Assembly: GCA_937893635.1 (NCBI GenBank)
Contig: CALBGF010000084.1
Coordinates: 1-21,232 of the forward strand
DNA: 21,232 nucleotides
Reading direction: 5' to 3'
Source of the DNA: an uncultured Mollicutes bacterium
GTDB taxonomy: Bacteria; Bacillota_I; Bacilli_A; RFN20; CAG-826
Notes under the pieces: model-generated
What the model was told of the DNA's origin: nothing
The model's input: the letters and a program-made list of their open reading frames with translations, nothing else
Databases searched by the model: none
Translations under genes and position numbers: made by a program
Part shown: one piece after another, positions 10,401 through 16,453 of the stretch
How positions within the stretch are numbered: position 1 is the first letter of the stretch
Layout: every line of letters begins with the position of its first letter

Positions 10401-11020
10401 TCTTCAACGTTTTGAACATCAAGAATAGCCTTTAATAAAATAGTTGCAGGCATTTTTCTTTGTCTTTCAATACGAATTGATAATAAGTCTTTGGAATCAG
10501 ATTCGAATTGTAACCAAGTACCACGAGTTGGTAACAAATCGCCACCATAAATATATTTACCTGATTTTGTATCTAATTCTTTTCTTAAATAAGCACCTGG
10601 AGAACGAACGATTTGTGATACAATAGCACGTTCAGCACCATTGATAATAAAAGTACCACTATCAGTCATTAATGGGAAATCTCCCATGAAGACTTCTTTT
10701 TCTTTAATTTCGCCAGTGTTTTTGAAACATAATCTTAAAGTCACTTTTAAAGGTGCGCAATAAGTTAAATCACGGCATTTACATTCTAACCAATCATATT
10801 TAGGTTCAAGAAATCTATAACTTACATATTCAATAAATACATCATCAGCATAGTTAGAAATTGGGAATACATCTTTAAATGCTTCTTCAATTCCTGTCTT
10901 TAAAAACCATGCATATGATTCAGTTTGAATTTCAACCAAATATGGTAATGGTAATGTTCCAGAAATTTTTGAGAAATCAATACGATCGTTTGTAAGATGT
11001 TTATAATTTTTATAGTTCAT
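7445..11020 (-). CDS. rpoB: DNA-directed RNA polymerase subunit beta
   Basis: Second-largest core subunit of RNA polymerase, 1191 residues, close to the Bacillus length. The rifampicin pocket is easy to align: [10 protein letters not shown] then [19 protein letters not shown]. With an offset of 41, Gln472, Asp475 and Ser490 correspond to E. coli Q513, D516 and S531. Residue 485 is Asn where E. coli has His526 (codon 9566-9568). Asn at this site is known from naturally rifampicin-resistant Mollicutes such as Spiroplasma. Downstream [19 protein letters not shown] and [11 protein letters not shown] are typical. Translation starts at ATG 11020 with GAGAGGGG upstream. It follows the methyltransferase gene by 41 bases with no promoter visible in that gap, so it is probably read from the ribosomal protein promoter past the attenuator. 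Confidence 0.98.
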   Translation of the reverse strand: MNYKNYKHLTNDRIDFSKISGTLPLPYLVEIQTESYAWFLKTGIEEAFKDVFPISNYADDVFIEYVSYRFLEPKYDWLECKCRDLTYCAPLKVTLRLCFKNTGEIKEKEVFMGDFPLMTDSGTFIINGAERAIVSQIVRSPGAYLRKELDTKSGKYIYGGDLLPTRGTWLQFESDSKDLLSIRIERQRKMPATILLKAILDVQNVEEGNKLITDLFGDNQMLLNTLKKDEDTKSSTRALREIFIRLKPGEPYNEAGAITFLTQRLFDPKRYDLGCAGRYKYSSKLGVYNRLPGRVLAEDLISADGEVVYEKGTLLTKAMVDELQNVGFFEKGAHERILPINTNLDAHGKVNIVKVYVDEEQTKTTNIIGTDLDQSLNCVTISDILATFSYFMNIIEGFGETDDIDHLGNRRIRCVGELIQNQFRNGLTKMCKAVKDKMSISDLTEVTPQQLINIRPVASAIKEFFASSQLSQFMDQTNPLAELTNKRRISALGPGGITRERASFAVRDVHYSHYGRICPIETPEGQNIGLINNLACYAKINKYGFIETPYRRVEKGTCRVLETADYLTADQEKMYLIAEANTPLDENHCIKNDLVIARENGETVLAPKEKIDYIDVSPKQIVSIAASCIPFLENDDTTRALMGANMQRQALPLLNPHAPYIGTGMEHFIAKDSGIAVVSKEDGIVKYVDSTKIITTNNGVDRTYHLQKFMRSNQGTCINQHPIVKVGDQVKVGQILADGPAMENGELALGQNVTIAFMTWNGYNYEDAVIMSERLVKDDVYTTIHIESYDCECRNTQLGHEEYTRDVPNISEDAKTYLDERGIIIPGAEVKEGDILVGKITPKGQTEPTAEEKLLMAIFADKTKDGKDTSLRVPHGGAGVVLDVKVFSRKNGDELPPKVDEKVRVYIVQKRKISEGDKMSGRHGNKGVISRILPVEDMPFLPDGTPVDIMLNPLGVPSRMNIGQILEIHLGMAAKKLGMKIATPVFDGISNEEIFDLMNKAGLSPDGKTILYDGRTGDRFDERISVGIMYMIKLVHMVDDKLHARATGTYSIITQQPLGGKAQKGGQRFGEMEVWALEAYGAAHTLQEMMTIKSDDRVGRRKAYDAIIKQKPLPKPGMPEAFKLLTKELQALALDFRLYDQNGAEIDTSEISKQAEAEEHRIPQAVKDLTDQYAFDEEDSMDIVDAINDEE

Positions 11021-11061
11021 ATAATGGCCCCTCTCTAAAAATTATCAGTTCATTGTTTTTA

Positions 11062-11661
11062 TTATTTGTTTTTAGTAGCCTGATAAATGTAATATCCTTT
11101 ATCTCTTTTAAGTAAAGTACAATTGCCAAATATCGACGTTATGTAATCACGAGCGCTAAATGCACCATGACTTTTTCTAATGACGATAAACAATGAACCG
11201 CCATCAATCAAATAGTCATATGCTCCTTTAAACATAGCGTAAATTACTTTTTTTCCCGCTCGTATCGGAGGATTAATAACTATTGAATCAAATAATCCTT
11301 CAATATTTTGATATATGTCACTTTGAAGGCAAGTGACATTTGCTAAATTTAATTTTTTTATGTTGTCTTTGGTAAGCTCTAGCGCCCGTTCATTTACATC
11401 CGCTAACACAAATTTTGCATTAGGTATAAACGATGCGAGGGTCAATCCTAGGGCACCATAGCCACATCCGACGTCAAGAATGCGACCTTGCAAATGAAGA
11501 GGGACCAACACTTTTAAAAAAGCATAAGTTCCCTCATCAATACCATTTTTTGAAAAAACACCAAGGTCAGTTTTGAGGGTAAAATGTCGTTCATAAATAT
11601 CATAATTTATCAATTTTGGAGACGATTTTAAACTTGAATCATTTTCAAAATATTGTGACAT
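11062..11661 (-). CDS. Class I SAM-dependent methyltransferase, RsmC/YbxB-like
   Basis: A 199-residue Rossmann-fold methyltransferase of the MTS (small methyltransferase, RsmC-like) family. Motif I DVGCGYG (63-69) binds S-adenosylmethionine. NPPIRAGK (130-137) is the NPPxxxG catalytic motif typical of enzymes that methylate exocyclic amino groups of guanine or adenine. RKSHGA (162-167) is also typical of this group. B. subtilis has ybxB at exactly this place between rplL and rpoB, so synteny supports orthology. By analogy with E. coli RsmC it may make m2G in 16S rRNA, but the one-domain form is shorter than RsmC and its substrate is not established here. The gene begins 77 bases after rplL, beyond a terminator-like hairpin, with GGGGGTG as ribosome binding site. 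Confidence 0.88.
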   Translation of the reverse strand: MSQYFENDSSLKSSPKLINYDIYERHFTLKTDLGVFSKNGIDEGTYAFLKVLVPLHLQGRILDVGCGYGALGLTLASFIPNAKFVLADVNERALELTKDNIKKLNLANVTCLQSDIYQNIEGLFDSIVINPPIRAGKKVIYAMFKGAYDYLIDGGSLFIVIRKSHGAFSARDYITSIFGNCTLLKRDKGYYIYQATKNK

Positions 11662-11683
11662 TTTCGCACCCCCTTAAAAAGCG

Positions 11684-11707
11684 ATAAAAACCCGCAAAAG
11701 CAGGTTT
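11684..11707 (-). terminator. Attenuator between rplL and the methyltransferase-rpoBC genes
   Basis: On the minus strand AAACCTGC pairs with GCGGGTTT over 8 bp (one G-U) with a TTTT loop, followed by only about five T before ATCGC. The short U tract suggests partial termination. Its place matches the well-known rplL-rpoB attenuator of other bacteria, which lowers polymerase expression relative to ribosomal protein expression. No replacement promoter is visible downstream. Confidence 0.75.
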
Positions 11708-11738
11708 AAATCTTCTCATAAAAATTAGGTAGTTTAGA

Positions 11739-12113
11739 CTACTTAACTTCTACTTCAGCGCCAGCAGCTTCAAGAGCTTTCTTGTGTTCTTCTGCTTCAA
11801 CTGGTGAAATATGTTCTTTAACTGCGACAGGAGCACCATCGACTAATTTTTTAGCATCCATTAAGCCTAAGCCTGTGATAGCTTGAACAGCCTTAATAAC
11901 TGGAACTTTAGAAGCACCGACAGATTTGAGCCATAAAGAAACTTCTGTTGGTCCTTTCTTTTCTTCTTCTTCAACTGGTGCAGCAGCTCCTGCAACTGGT
12001 GCAGCAGCAGTAACGCCAAATTCTTCTTCTACAGCCTTTACTAAATCATTTAATTCTACTACTGTCATTTCTTTAATAGCAGCAATAATTTCTTCGTTTG
12101 TTAACTTTGCCAT
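11739..12113 (-). CDS. rplL: 50S ribosomal protein L7/L12
   Basis: Stalk protein of 124 residues that recruits translational GTPases to the ribosome. Residues 1-33 form the dimerisation domain, about 34-50 an Ala/Pro/Glu-rich hinge, and 54-124 the globular C-terminal domain ending in the usual AGAEVEVK. In the GTPase-binding helix the sequence is [13 protein letters not shown], so the residue equivalent to E. coli Arg73 is Gln77, and Met85 replaces a usual Lys. The gene follows rplJ by 20 bases with GGAGG before the ATG, and ends in TAG just before the attenuator. Confidence 0.97.
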   Translation of the reverse strand: MAKLTNEEIIAAIKEMTVVELNDLVKAVEEEFGVTAAAPVAGAAAPVEEEEKKGPTEVSLWLKSVGASKVPVIKAVQAITGLGLMDAKKLVDGAPVAVKEHISPVEAEEHKKALEAAGAEVEVK

Positions 12114-12133
12114 TGTTTTTTCCTCCTAATAAA

Positions 12134-12619
12134 TTAATTTTTTTCAGCAACTGCCTTAACAGCACAGGCGAAGTTGCGGATTGGTGCTTGTAAGCACGAT
12201 AAGAACATTGAAATCAAACCTTCACGTCCTGGTAATGATGCGATGACTTTAATTTGGTCAGCATTCATCATTTTGCCTTCTACAAGGCCACCTTTGATGA
12301 CTAGGTTTTCATGTTTCTTAGCAAATTTTGCAATTACTTTAGGTCCATTGATTGTATCTTTAGAGAATACAATTGCATTTGGTCCTTCAAGAATTTCTCT
12401 TAGTTCACTATGTCCTAATTCATCACATGCACGTTCAACAAGAGAATTCTTGTAAACACGTAATGTAGAATCAGTTGCTCTTAAAGCATGACGAACTTCA
12501 GTAATTTCATCAACTGTTAAGCCACGGTACTCAACAACTACAATAGAGTTAGCGCCTTTAATGCCTTCAGTAATTTCAGAAACTATTTCTTGTTTTGCTT
12601 TTAAAATTGCTTGATTCAT
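12134..12619 (-). CDS. rplJ: 50S ribosomal protein L10
   Basis: Base of the L7/L12 stalk, 161 residues. The N-terminal domain carries the typical IVVEYRGLTVDEITEVRHALR stretch (about residues 26-46), and the C-terminal helix that binds L12 dimers ends in a short Lys/Glu tail. With L12 it forms the complex that represses its own operon by binding the leader RNA; the 173-base gap before this gene contains that leader. The start at 12619 is fixed by AGGAGG 8 nt upstream. Together with rplL it forms the distal part of the rplKAJL unit. Confidence 0.97.
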   Translation of the reverse strand: MNQAILKAKQEIVSEITEGIKGANSIVVVEYRGLTVDEITEVRHALRATDSTLRVYKNSLVERACDELGHSELREILEGPNAIVFSKDTINGPKVIAKFAKKHENLVIKGGLVEGKMMNADQIKVIASLPGREGLISMFLSCLQAPIRNFACAVKAVAEKN

Positions 12620-12625
12620 AGTTCT

Positions 12626-12779
12626 AACCTCCTAACCTTTCTTCAAAATTTTTATGAGGTTTCAATATACATTGAAGTTACTCGCGAAAAAGCGAGAGAA
12701 TAAGTTTTTTTATTAAATTATCCTACACCTCGGTAACATTTTTAAACTATAGCGTCGTTACTGTCTTGGGTATATTGAA
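12626..12779 (-). ncRNA. Ribosomal protein L10 leader (cis-regulatory)
   Basis: On the minus strand the closing stem is a perfect 10-bp pairing of TTCAATATAC (12770-12779) with GTATATTGAA (12661-12670). Inside are the conserved AGACAGTAAC and GTTACCGAGGTGT elements that form the L10(L12)4-binding arm. Next comes a CTCGC/GCGAG hairpin (12681-12696). None of these stems is followed by a U-run, so the attenuation seen in B. subtilis is not evident. Instead AACCTC (12656-12661) can pair with GAGGTT of the rplJ Shine-Dalgarno (12626-12631). TTCAATGTATATTGAA (12661-12676) can also fold on itself in competition with the closing stem. The leader class is clear; a translational switch is inference. 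Confidence 0.85.
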
Positions 12780-12792
12780 TTCCTAACTTTAA

Positions 12793-13479
12793 TTAAATAC
12801 GACCGTTAAATGTAATTTTGATAGCTGGTCCCATGGTCGTATGGATAACAGCGTTTTTAACATATGCGCCTTTTACAGATGCAGGTTTAACTTTAACGAT
12901 TTGATCACAAATTGTATTTAAGTTATCAATAATCTTGTCTGTATCAAATGAACAGCGTGCAATACTTACATGGATGTTTCCATCTTTATCAACACGGTAT
13001 TCAACTTTACCTGCTTTGATTTCTTGGATAGCTTTTGCAATATCCATTGCAACAGTACCAGTTTTTGGGTTAGGCATTAAACCCTTAGGTCCTAAAATAC
13101 GTCCCATTTTACCAAGTTCACCCATCATATCAGGTGTGGCAACGATGACATCAAAATCGAACCAGTTTTCATTTTTGATTTTTTCTAACATTTCTTTACC
13201 ACCAGCGAAATCAGCGCCAGCAGCAGTAGCTTCATCAACCTTGTGTGTAATAGCTAAAACTTTCTTTGTTTTACCATTTCCGTGAGGAAGAATAACTGTT
13301 CCTCTGATTTGTTGATCTGCTTGTTTTGGATCAACATTTAAATGGAAAGATACATCGATTGTAGAATCAAACTTTGTAGTTGATGTAGTTTTGACGAGTT
13401 CAGCAGCTTCAGCAATTGTGTATAACTTTGTTGCGTCAATTGCTTTTTCAGCGGCTAAATATTTTTTACCTTTCTTCAT
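12793..13479 (-). CDS. rplA: 50S ribosomal protein L1
   Basis: L1-stalk protein that helps release deacylated tRNA, 228 residues, the normal size. The domain II signature [28 protein letters not shown] is intact (starts about residue 112), and so is the TTMGP motif near the C-terminus, which belongs to the RNA-contact surface. L1 in other bacteria represses the rplKA mRNA by binding a hairpin that mimics its 23S rRNA site. Here such a hairpin ends directly against this gene's AAGGAGG (13487-13493), and a second stands before rplK. The intact RNA-binding residues fit that autoregulation. It begins 50 bases after rplK. Confidence 0.97.
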   Translation of the reverse strand: MKKGKKYLAAEKAIDATKLYTIAEAAELVKTTSTTKFDSTIDVSFHLNVDPKQADQQIRGTVILPHGNGKTKKVLAITHKVDEATAAGADFAGGKEMLEKIKNENWFDFDVIVATPDMMGELGKMGRILGPKGLMPNPKTGTVAMDIAKAIQEIKAGKVEYRVDKDGNIHVSIARCSFDTDKIIDNLNTICDQIVKVKPASVKGAYVKNAVIHTTMGPAIKITFNGRI

Positions 13480-13493
13480 ATTTTTTCCTCCTT

Positions 13494-13524
13494 AGTGGTA
13501 ATAACGGGTATTGTCCCTTCCACC
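13494..13524 (-). promoter_or_regulatory. Putative L1-binding RNA element before rplA
   Basis: On the minus strand: GGTGG, AA, GGG, a 6-nt loop, CCC, GTTATTA, then CCACT. An outer stem of 4-5 bp and an inner stem of 3 bp are split by an asymmetric internal loop (2 nt against 7 nt). This is the layout of the L1 site in 23S rRNA (GGTGG...GAAATACCACC in E. coli, from memory). The outer stem abuts the rplA Shine-Dalgarno, so bound L1 would block initiation. The GTGGAAGG start and the CCAC end recur in the element before rplK. Confidence 0.65.
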
Positions 13525-13529
13525 TACAT

Positions 13530-13943
13530 TTATTCGTCAATTTCAATGCCCATGTTACGAGCTTGTCCAGCAACTACTTTCATTGCTGCTTCAATATCGT
13601 TACAGTTAAGATCTGGCATTTTGTATTCAGCAATCTTCTTTAAATCTTCTTTGCTAACTTTACCAACTTTTGTTGTCTTAGCATTTGCTGAACCTTTTTT
13701 AATTCCAGCAGCTTTTAATAACAAACCTGCTACTGGTGAAGTTTTGATTACGAAGTCAAACGATTTGTCTTCGTAGGCTGTAATAATAACTGGAACTACT
13801 TCACCTTTGCGGTCAGCTGTTTTTGCGTTAAAGTCTGTACAGAATTTAGGCATAACAATACCAGCAGTTGCAAGTTTTGGTCCTGGTTTAGCTTCTCCAC
13901 CAGGTAACTCCAATTTTACTACCTTAGCGATCTTTTTACTCAC
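13530..13943 (-). CDS. rplK: 50S ribosomal protein L11 with shortened proline-rich loop
   Basis: Protein of the GTPase-associated centre, 137 residues against the usual 140-142. It starts at GTG 13943 with TAAGGAGGT upstream. The C-terminal rRNA-binding domain is conserved, including KTSPVAGLLLKAAGI and KMPDLN. In the N-terminal domain the segment usually written ANPSPPVGPALGQQG (E. coli 18-32) reads AKPGPKLATAG (18-28). The best alignment removes four residues, E. coli 21-24, including Pro22 and Pro23, the prolines contacted by thiostrepton-type antibiotics. Flanking sequence is normal, so this is not a frameshift. It is the first gene after promoter 14056-14084 and is followed closely by rplA. 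Confidence 0.96.
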   Translation of the reverse strand: MSKKIAKVVKLELPGGEAKPGPKLATAGIVMPKFCTDFNAKTADRKGEVVPVIITAYEDKSFDFVIKTSPVAGLLLKAAGIKKGSANAKTTKVGKVSKEDLKKIAEYKMPDLNCNDIEAAMKVVAGQARNMGIEIDE

Positions 13944-13979
13944 GTGACTTACCTCCTTATAGATTTTTTTGTCCGTGCC

Positions 13980-14012
13980 GTGGTCATTGGATTAATCGCT
14001 TAATCCTTCCAC
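13980..14012 (-). promoter_or_regulatory. Putative L1-binding RNA element in the rplK leader
   Basis: On the minus strand: GTGG, AA, GGATTAA, GCGA, TTAATCC, AATGA, CCAC. The outer 4-bp stem and inner 7-bp stem capped by a GNRA tetraloop are separated by an asymmetric internal loop. This is the general shape of L1 targets in rRNA and in rplK mRNAs. It shares GTGGAAGG and CCAC with the element before rplA although the inner stems differ, which argues for selected structure. It lies about 18 nt before the rplK Shine-Dalgarno. Confidence 0.65.
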
Positions 14013-14013
14013 T

Positions 14014-14051
14014 AAGCATAGCTTAGAACTAATTAAACTAGCCCTATGCTT
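14014..14051 (-). promoter_or_regulatory. Hairpin at the 5' end of the rplK transcript
   Basis: AAGCATAG (14044-14051) pairs perfectly with CTATGCTT (14014-14021) around a 22-nt partly self-complementary loop. It starts within a few bases of the predicted transcription start and is not followed by a T-run, so it is not a terminator. A 5'-protective stem, or a part of the leader's regulatory fold, is plausible. Confidence 0.5.
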
Positions 14052-14055
14052 GTTT

Positions 14056-14084
14056 ATTATATCTAATCGCTTTTTGCAATGCAA
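14056..14084 (-). promoter_or_regulatory. Promoter of the rplKA(JL) operon
   Basis: On the minus strand TTGCAT (14079-14084), a 17-bp spacer and TATAAT (14056-14061). The start near 14049 would give a leader of about 105 nt that carries two hairpins. It separates rplK from the upstream nusG unit. Confidence 0.8.
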
Positions 14085-14116
14085 GATTTTTTTTAATAAC
14101 TTGTTTTTTTAAGCAC

Positions 14117-14152
14117 AAAAAAGGCCACATTTTTCAGCAGTGAATGCGGCCT
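14117..14152 (-). terminator. Rho-independent terminator of the multi-OB-fold lipoprotein gene
   Basis: AGGCCGCATT pairs with AATGTGGCCT on the minus strand (10 bp, one G-U pair), followed by a run of six T. It begins 8 bases after the TAG stop and isolates the lipoprotein gene from rplK. Confidence 0.9.
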
Positions 14153-14160
14153 ATTTTTTA

Positions 14161-16218
14161 CTAATTATTTTGGTTATACACAAGAGTATTCATACTTTTT
14201 ACACCATTAACAGTGACTGATAATACACAGCCTGTATAATAAGTTTTGCCATTCCAGTTGCATAGAGCCATTTCAATAGTGACAGTTTGATTGCCAAACA
14301 CATCCAACCATTCATATTGAGCAGCATTTGAGCAATATAAACGAATTTTTGTATCACCGTTTTTAACGTATATATTAGAGTACTTTGGTTGTACAACTTT
14401 TTCAAAAGTGCCTTCAAATACATATACTTGAGCTGTTGCGTCTTCTGTCGCTTTAATTTGGGCTAAATCTGCTAAGGTTTTGCTACTATCAAATGACGCA
14501 GTTGAGTAATCATGTTTGCCATATAAATTTGAAACTAACTCACAGCTATCAAGGAAAATTTCACCAGCAGACTTATCTTGAACAGCACCTAATTGTGAAC
14601 GTGTTCCCTTTAATATAACTTCATTTCCTAAACTAATAGAACTAATGGTTTGTGAAGATACTGTAATTGCAATTGCGCCACTTTCATCAATTAAATAAAA
14701 TCCTACTTTATTCACTAATGATGGGCCGGCAATACCTTTAACAGTTACAACAGAGTTAAGTTCGCTATCAATAGCTTCTTTGACTGTTATAGATTCTGTA
14801 ACATCTGGTAAAGCAACTGAAACATTAAATATTTTAACGAATGTTGCATTATTTTCATAATTAATTGTAACAGTTATTGTAGCATTACCTACTTCATTAG
14901 TGTGGAATGTTAAAATACCTTCATCTTCGCTAAAATACGCAACTGTTTCATTGTTAGAAGAATAACTAATACTTGCGTTTTCAAAGCCTAAAAGTGATGA
15001 AGAAGCAGTTACAGGAACTGCTATTTTTGGATCACCTGTATACACATCTTCAAATAAGGGTTTAACGTTATAATCATATACGAATTGTCCAACATTTGCC
15101 TTATCAAAAGTAAATCCTTCGTCTTTAACAGAAATTGGAATAAATCTCCAAGAACATCCCGATATTGTAGCTTTAGCATTGATTGCTACAACTAAAACTG
15201 TACAAATCTTTCCGTCAAATTCTTCAAGCCAATCCAAATCGCTACCATTACATTGTGTATAAACATAATTTCCTGTAGTCTCATCGAGATCATCGATATA
15301 ATAGTTAACATATCCTTCTTTTTGGGATTTAACGATATAAGAATTTGCTTTAAAAATTTTATTTGTAATATTTTCAGTAACCGGAGTATCCATAATGTTT
15401 TTTATAGTTTTTTCTTCAACCCAACTTGTATCGATACCATTGTTACCTTTATCATTGCTAACAATATGTCCTTTGGTTAATTGACATGATCCTTTATAGC
15501 CATACTTTTCAGCAAAAGACATTTCTTTTTCTAAAATCCAGTAATCTTTTGTTGCCGCTAAAGTAATAAAATTGCCTTCTTCTACTTTTGATACAGTTGA
15601 TGAATCGTAAACATAAATAGAAGATGTATTATCAACAAGATAAAAGCCATTTTCTTTCTTTCCTGTTGCATATGTTTTTCTACTTACAACTCCTGAAACT
15701 AAAACTTTTTTGTCTTTTTCTACTTCTCTAGCTTTGGCAATAGTCATTTCTTCATATTCACTAACATCAAATTGCGTACTGCTATCAACATAATCAATTA
15801 GCCATGCATTTTTTACTTCTGGTTGTCCACTATGAGTTTGAAGAGTAGCATAAATAACAATTTCATCATTTACATCTGGTTTATATTCTAAATTTTTATA
15901 TTGGACACTTCCATCTTCACTATATGTTCCATAAATATAAATTTTACCAGTTTCATCTTCAATTTCCATGCTTCCATAATCACAATTGGAAACACTAGTA
16001 ATTTTGCCATAAAGATAATATCTTTCTTGTGTTGGCTCACTAGCTTTAGAAGCGATTTCTAACGCTTCACTAATGTCAATACAGTTATAACGTTCTTTTA
16101 AACCAGTTGAAGGTTGAGTAGATGCTCCACTGTTAGACATAGATGATCCTCCTTGATCACAAGCACCAAGTGCTAATAAACAAGAAACACTTAATAGACA
16201 AAATAATTTTTTTCTCAT
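14161..16218 (-). CDS. Large lipoprotein with repeated OB-fold-like domains and one Ig-like domain
   Basis: A 685-residue predicted surface lipoprotein: basic N-terminus, hydrophobic core, lipobox L-G-A-C with lipidated Cys20, then a Ser/Gly/Thr linker. I see five similar units: about 45-146, 158-255, 268-364, 476-563 and 578-671. Each starts with an (I/L)-x-(E/D)-A-like helix and continues with strands of the type VxVxGxVxx...YxIxDxxGxIxVY. These resemble the OB-fold modules of extracellular nucleases such as YhcR. Residues 375-470 look like a bacterial Ig-like (Big) domain with a late SSNNETVAYF. No nuclease or other catalytic motif is visible, so binding of nucleic acid or of another extracellular ligand is inference. 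It has its own promoter and terminator and lies between nusG and rplK. GAGAGG precedes the ATG; it ends in TAG. Domain boundaries are approximate. Confidence 0.8.
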   Translation of the reverse strand: MRKKLFCLLSVSCLLALGACDQGGSSMSNSGASTQPSTGLKERYNCIDISEALEIASKASEPTQERYYLYGKITSVSNCDYGSMEIEDETGKIYIYGTYSEDGSVQYKNLEYKPDVNDEIVIYATLQTHSGQPEVKNAWLIDYVDSSTQFDVSEYEEMTIAKAREVEKDKKVLVSGVVSRKTYATGKKENGFYLVDNTSSIYVYDSSTVSKVEEGNFITLAATKDYWILEKEMSFAEKYGYKGSCQLTKGHIVSNDKGNNGIDTSWVEEKTIKNIMDTPVTENITNKIFKANSYIVKSQKEGYVNYYIDDLDETTGNYVYTQCNGSDLDWLEEFDGKICTVLVVAINAKATISGCSWRFIPISVKDEGFTFDKANVGQFVYDYNVKPLFEDVYTGDPKIAVPVTASSSLLGFENASISYSSNNETVAYFSEDEGILTFHTNEVGNATITVTINYENNATFVKIFNVSVALPDVTESITVKEAIDSELNSVVTVKGIAGPSLVNKVGFYLIDESGAIAITVSSQTISSISLGNEVILKGTRSQLGAVQDKSAGEIFLDSCELVSNLYGKHDYSTASFDSSKTLADLAQIKATEDATAQVYVFEGTFEKVVQPKYSNIYVKNGDTKIRLYCSNAAQYEWLDVFGNQTVTIEMALCNWNGKTYYTGCVLSVTVNGVKSMNTLVYNQNN

Positions 16219-16243
16219 AATTTACCTCTCTTTCGAAAAAAGA

Positions 16244-16272
16244 ATTATAAATTGAACAAACTATATTCTCAA
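16244..16272 (-). promoter_or_regulatory. Promoter of the multi-OB-fold lipoprotein gene
   Basis: On the minus strand TTGAGA (16267-16272), 17 bp, TATAAT (16244-16249). The start falls near 16237, giving a leader of only about 20 nt. Two small inverted repeats lie just upstream: TTTCT/AGAAA (16284-16300) and GTTCTC/GAGAAC (16303-16321). These are possible activator or repressor sites, but unproven. The rest of the 235-base gap holds the nusG terminator and nothing else I can recognise. Confidence 0.8.
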
Positions 16273-16373
16273 TAATAAAGTGCTTTCTAAAACTAAGAAA
16301 TAGTTCTCTTCAACTGAGAACAAAATAATTTAAATAGTGTTTTTAACTTATACATGGGTGGTTATAATTCAAA

Positions 16374-16427
16374 TAAAAAATCCCTTCGATAAAGTTAGTT
16401 TGGAATAAAAACTAAACTCGAAAGGAT
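16374..16427 (-). terminator. Strong Rho-independent terminator after nusG
   Basis: On the minus strand ATCCTTTCGA (16418-16427) pairs with TCGAAGGGAT (16380-16389), continued inward by GTTTAGTTT with AAACTAAC (one bulge). A run of six T follows. The long stem should end most transcripts from the rpmG-secE-nusG promoter. Confidence 0.92.
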
Positions 16428-16453
16428 AATTTGTTATTTTGATTAGAAAAATA

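Noticed and set aside
12681..12711. CTCGC/GCGAG hairpin in the L10 leader as a terminator
   Set aside because: The adjacent homopolymer is A on the transcribed (minus) strand and lies before the hairpin; no U-run follows it.
13860..13892. L11 deletion as a frameshift or sequencing artefact
   Set aside because: The missing 12 bases keep the frame, both flanks align without any shifted stretch, and the total length difference equals this one gap. An assembly error cannot be fully excluded without relatives.
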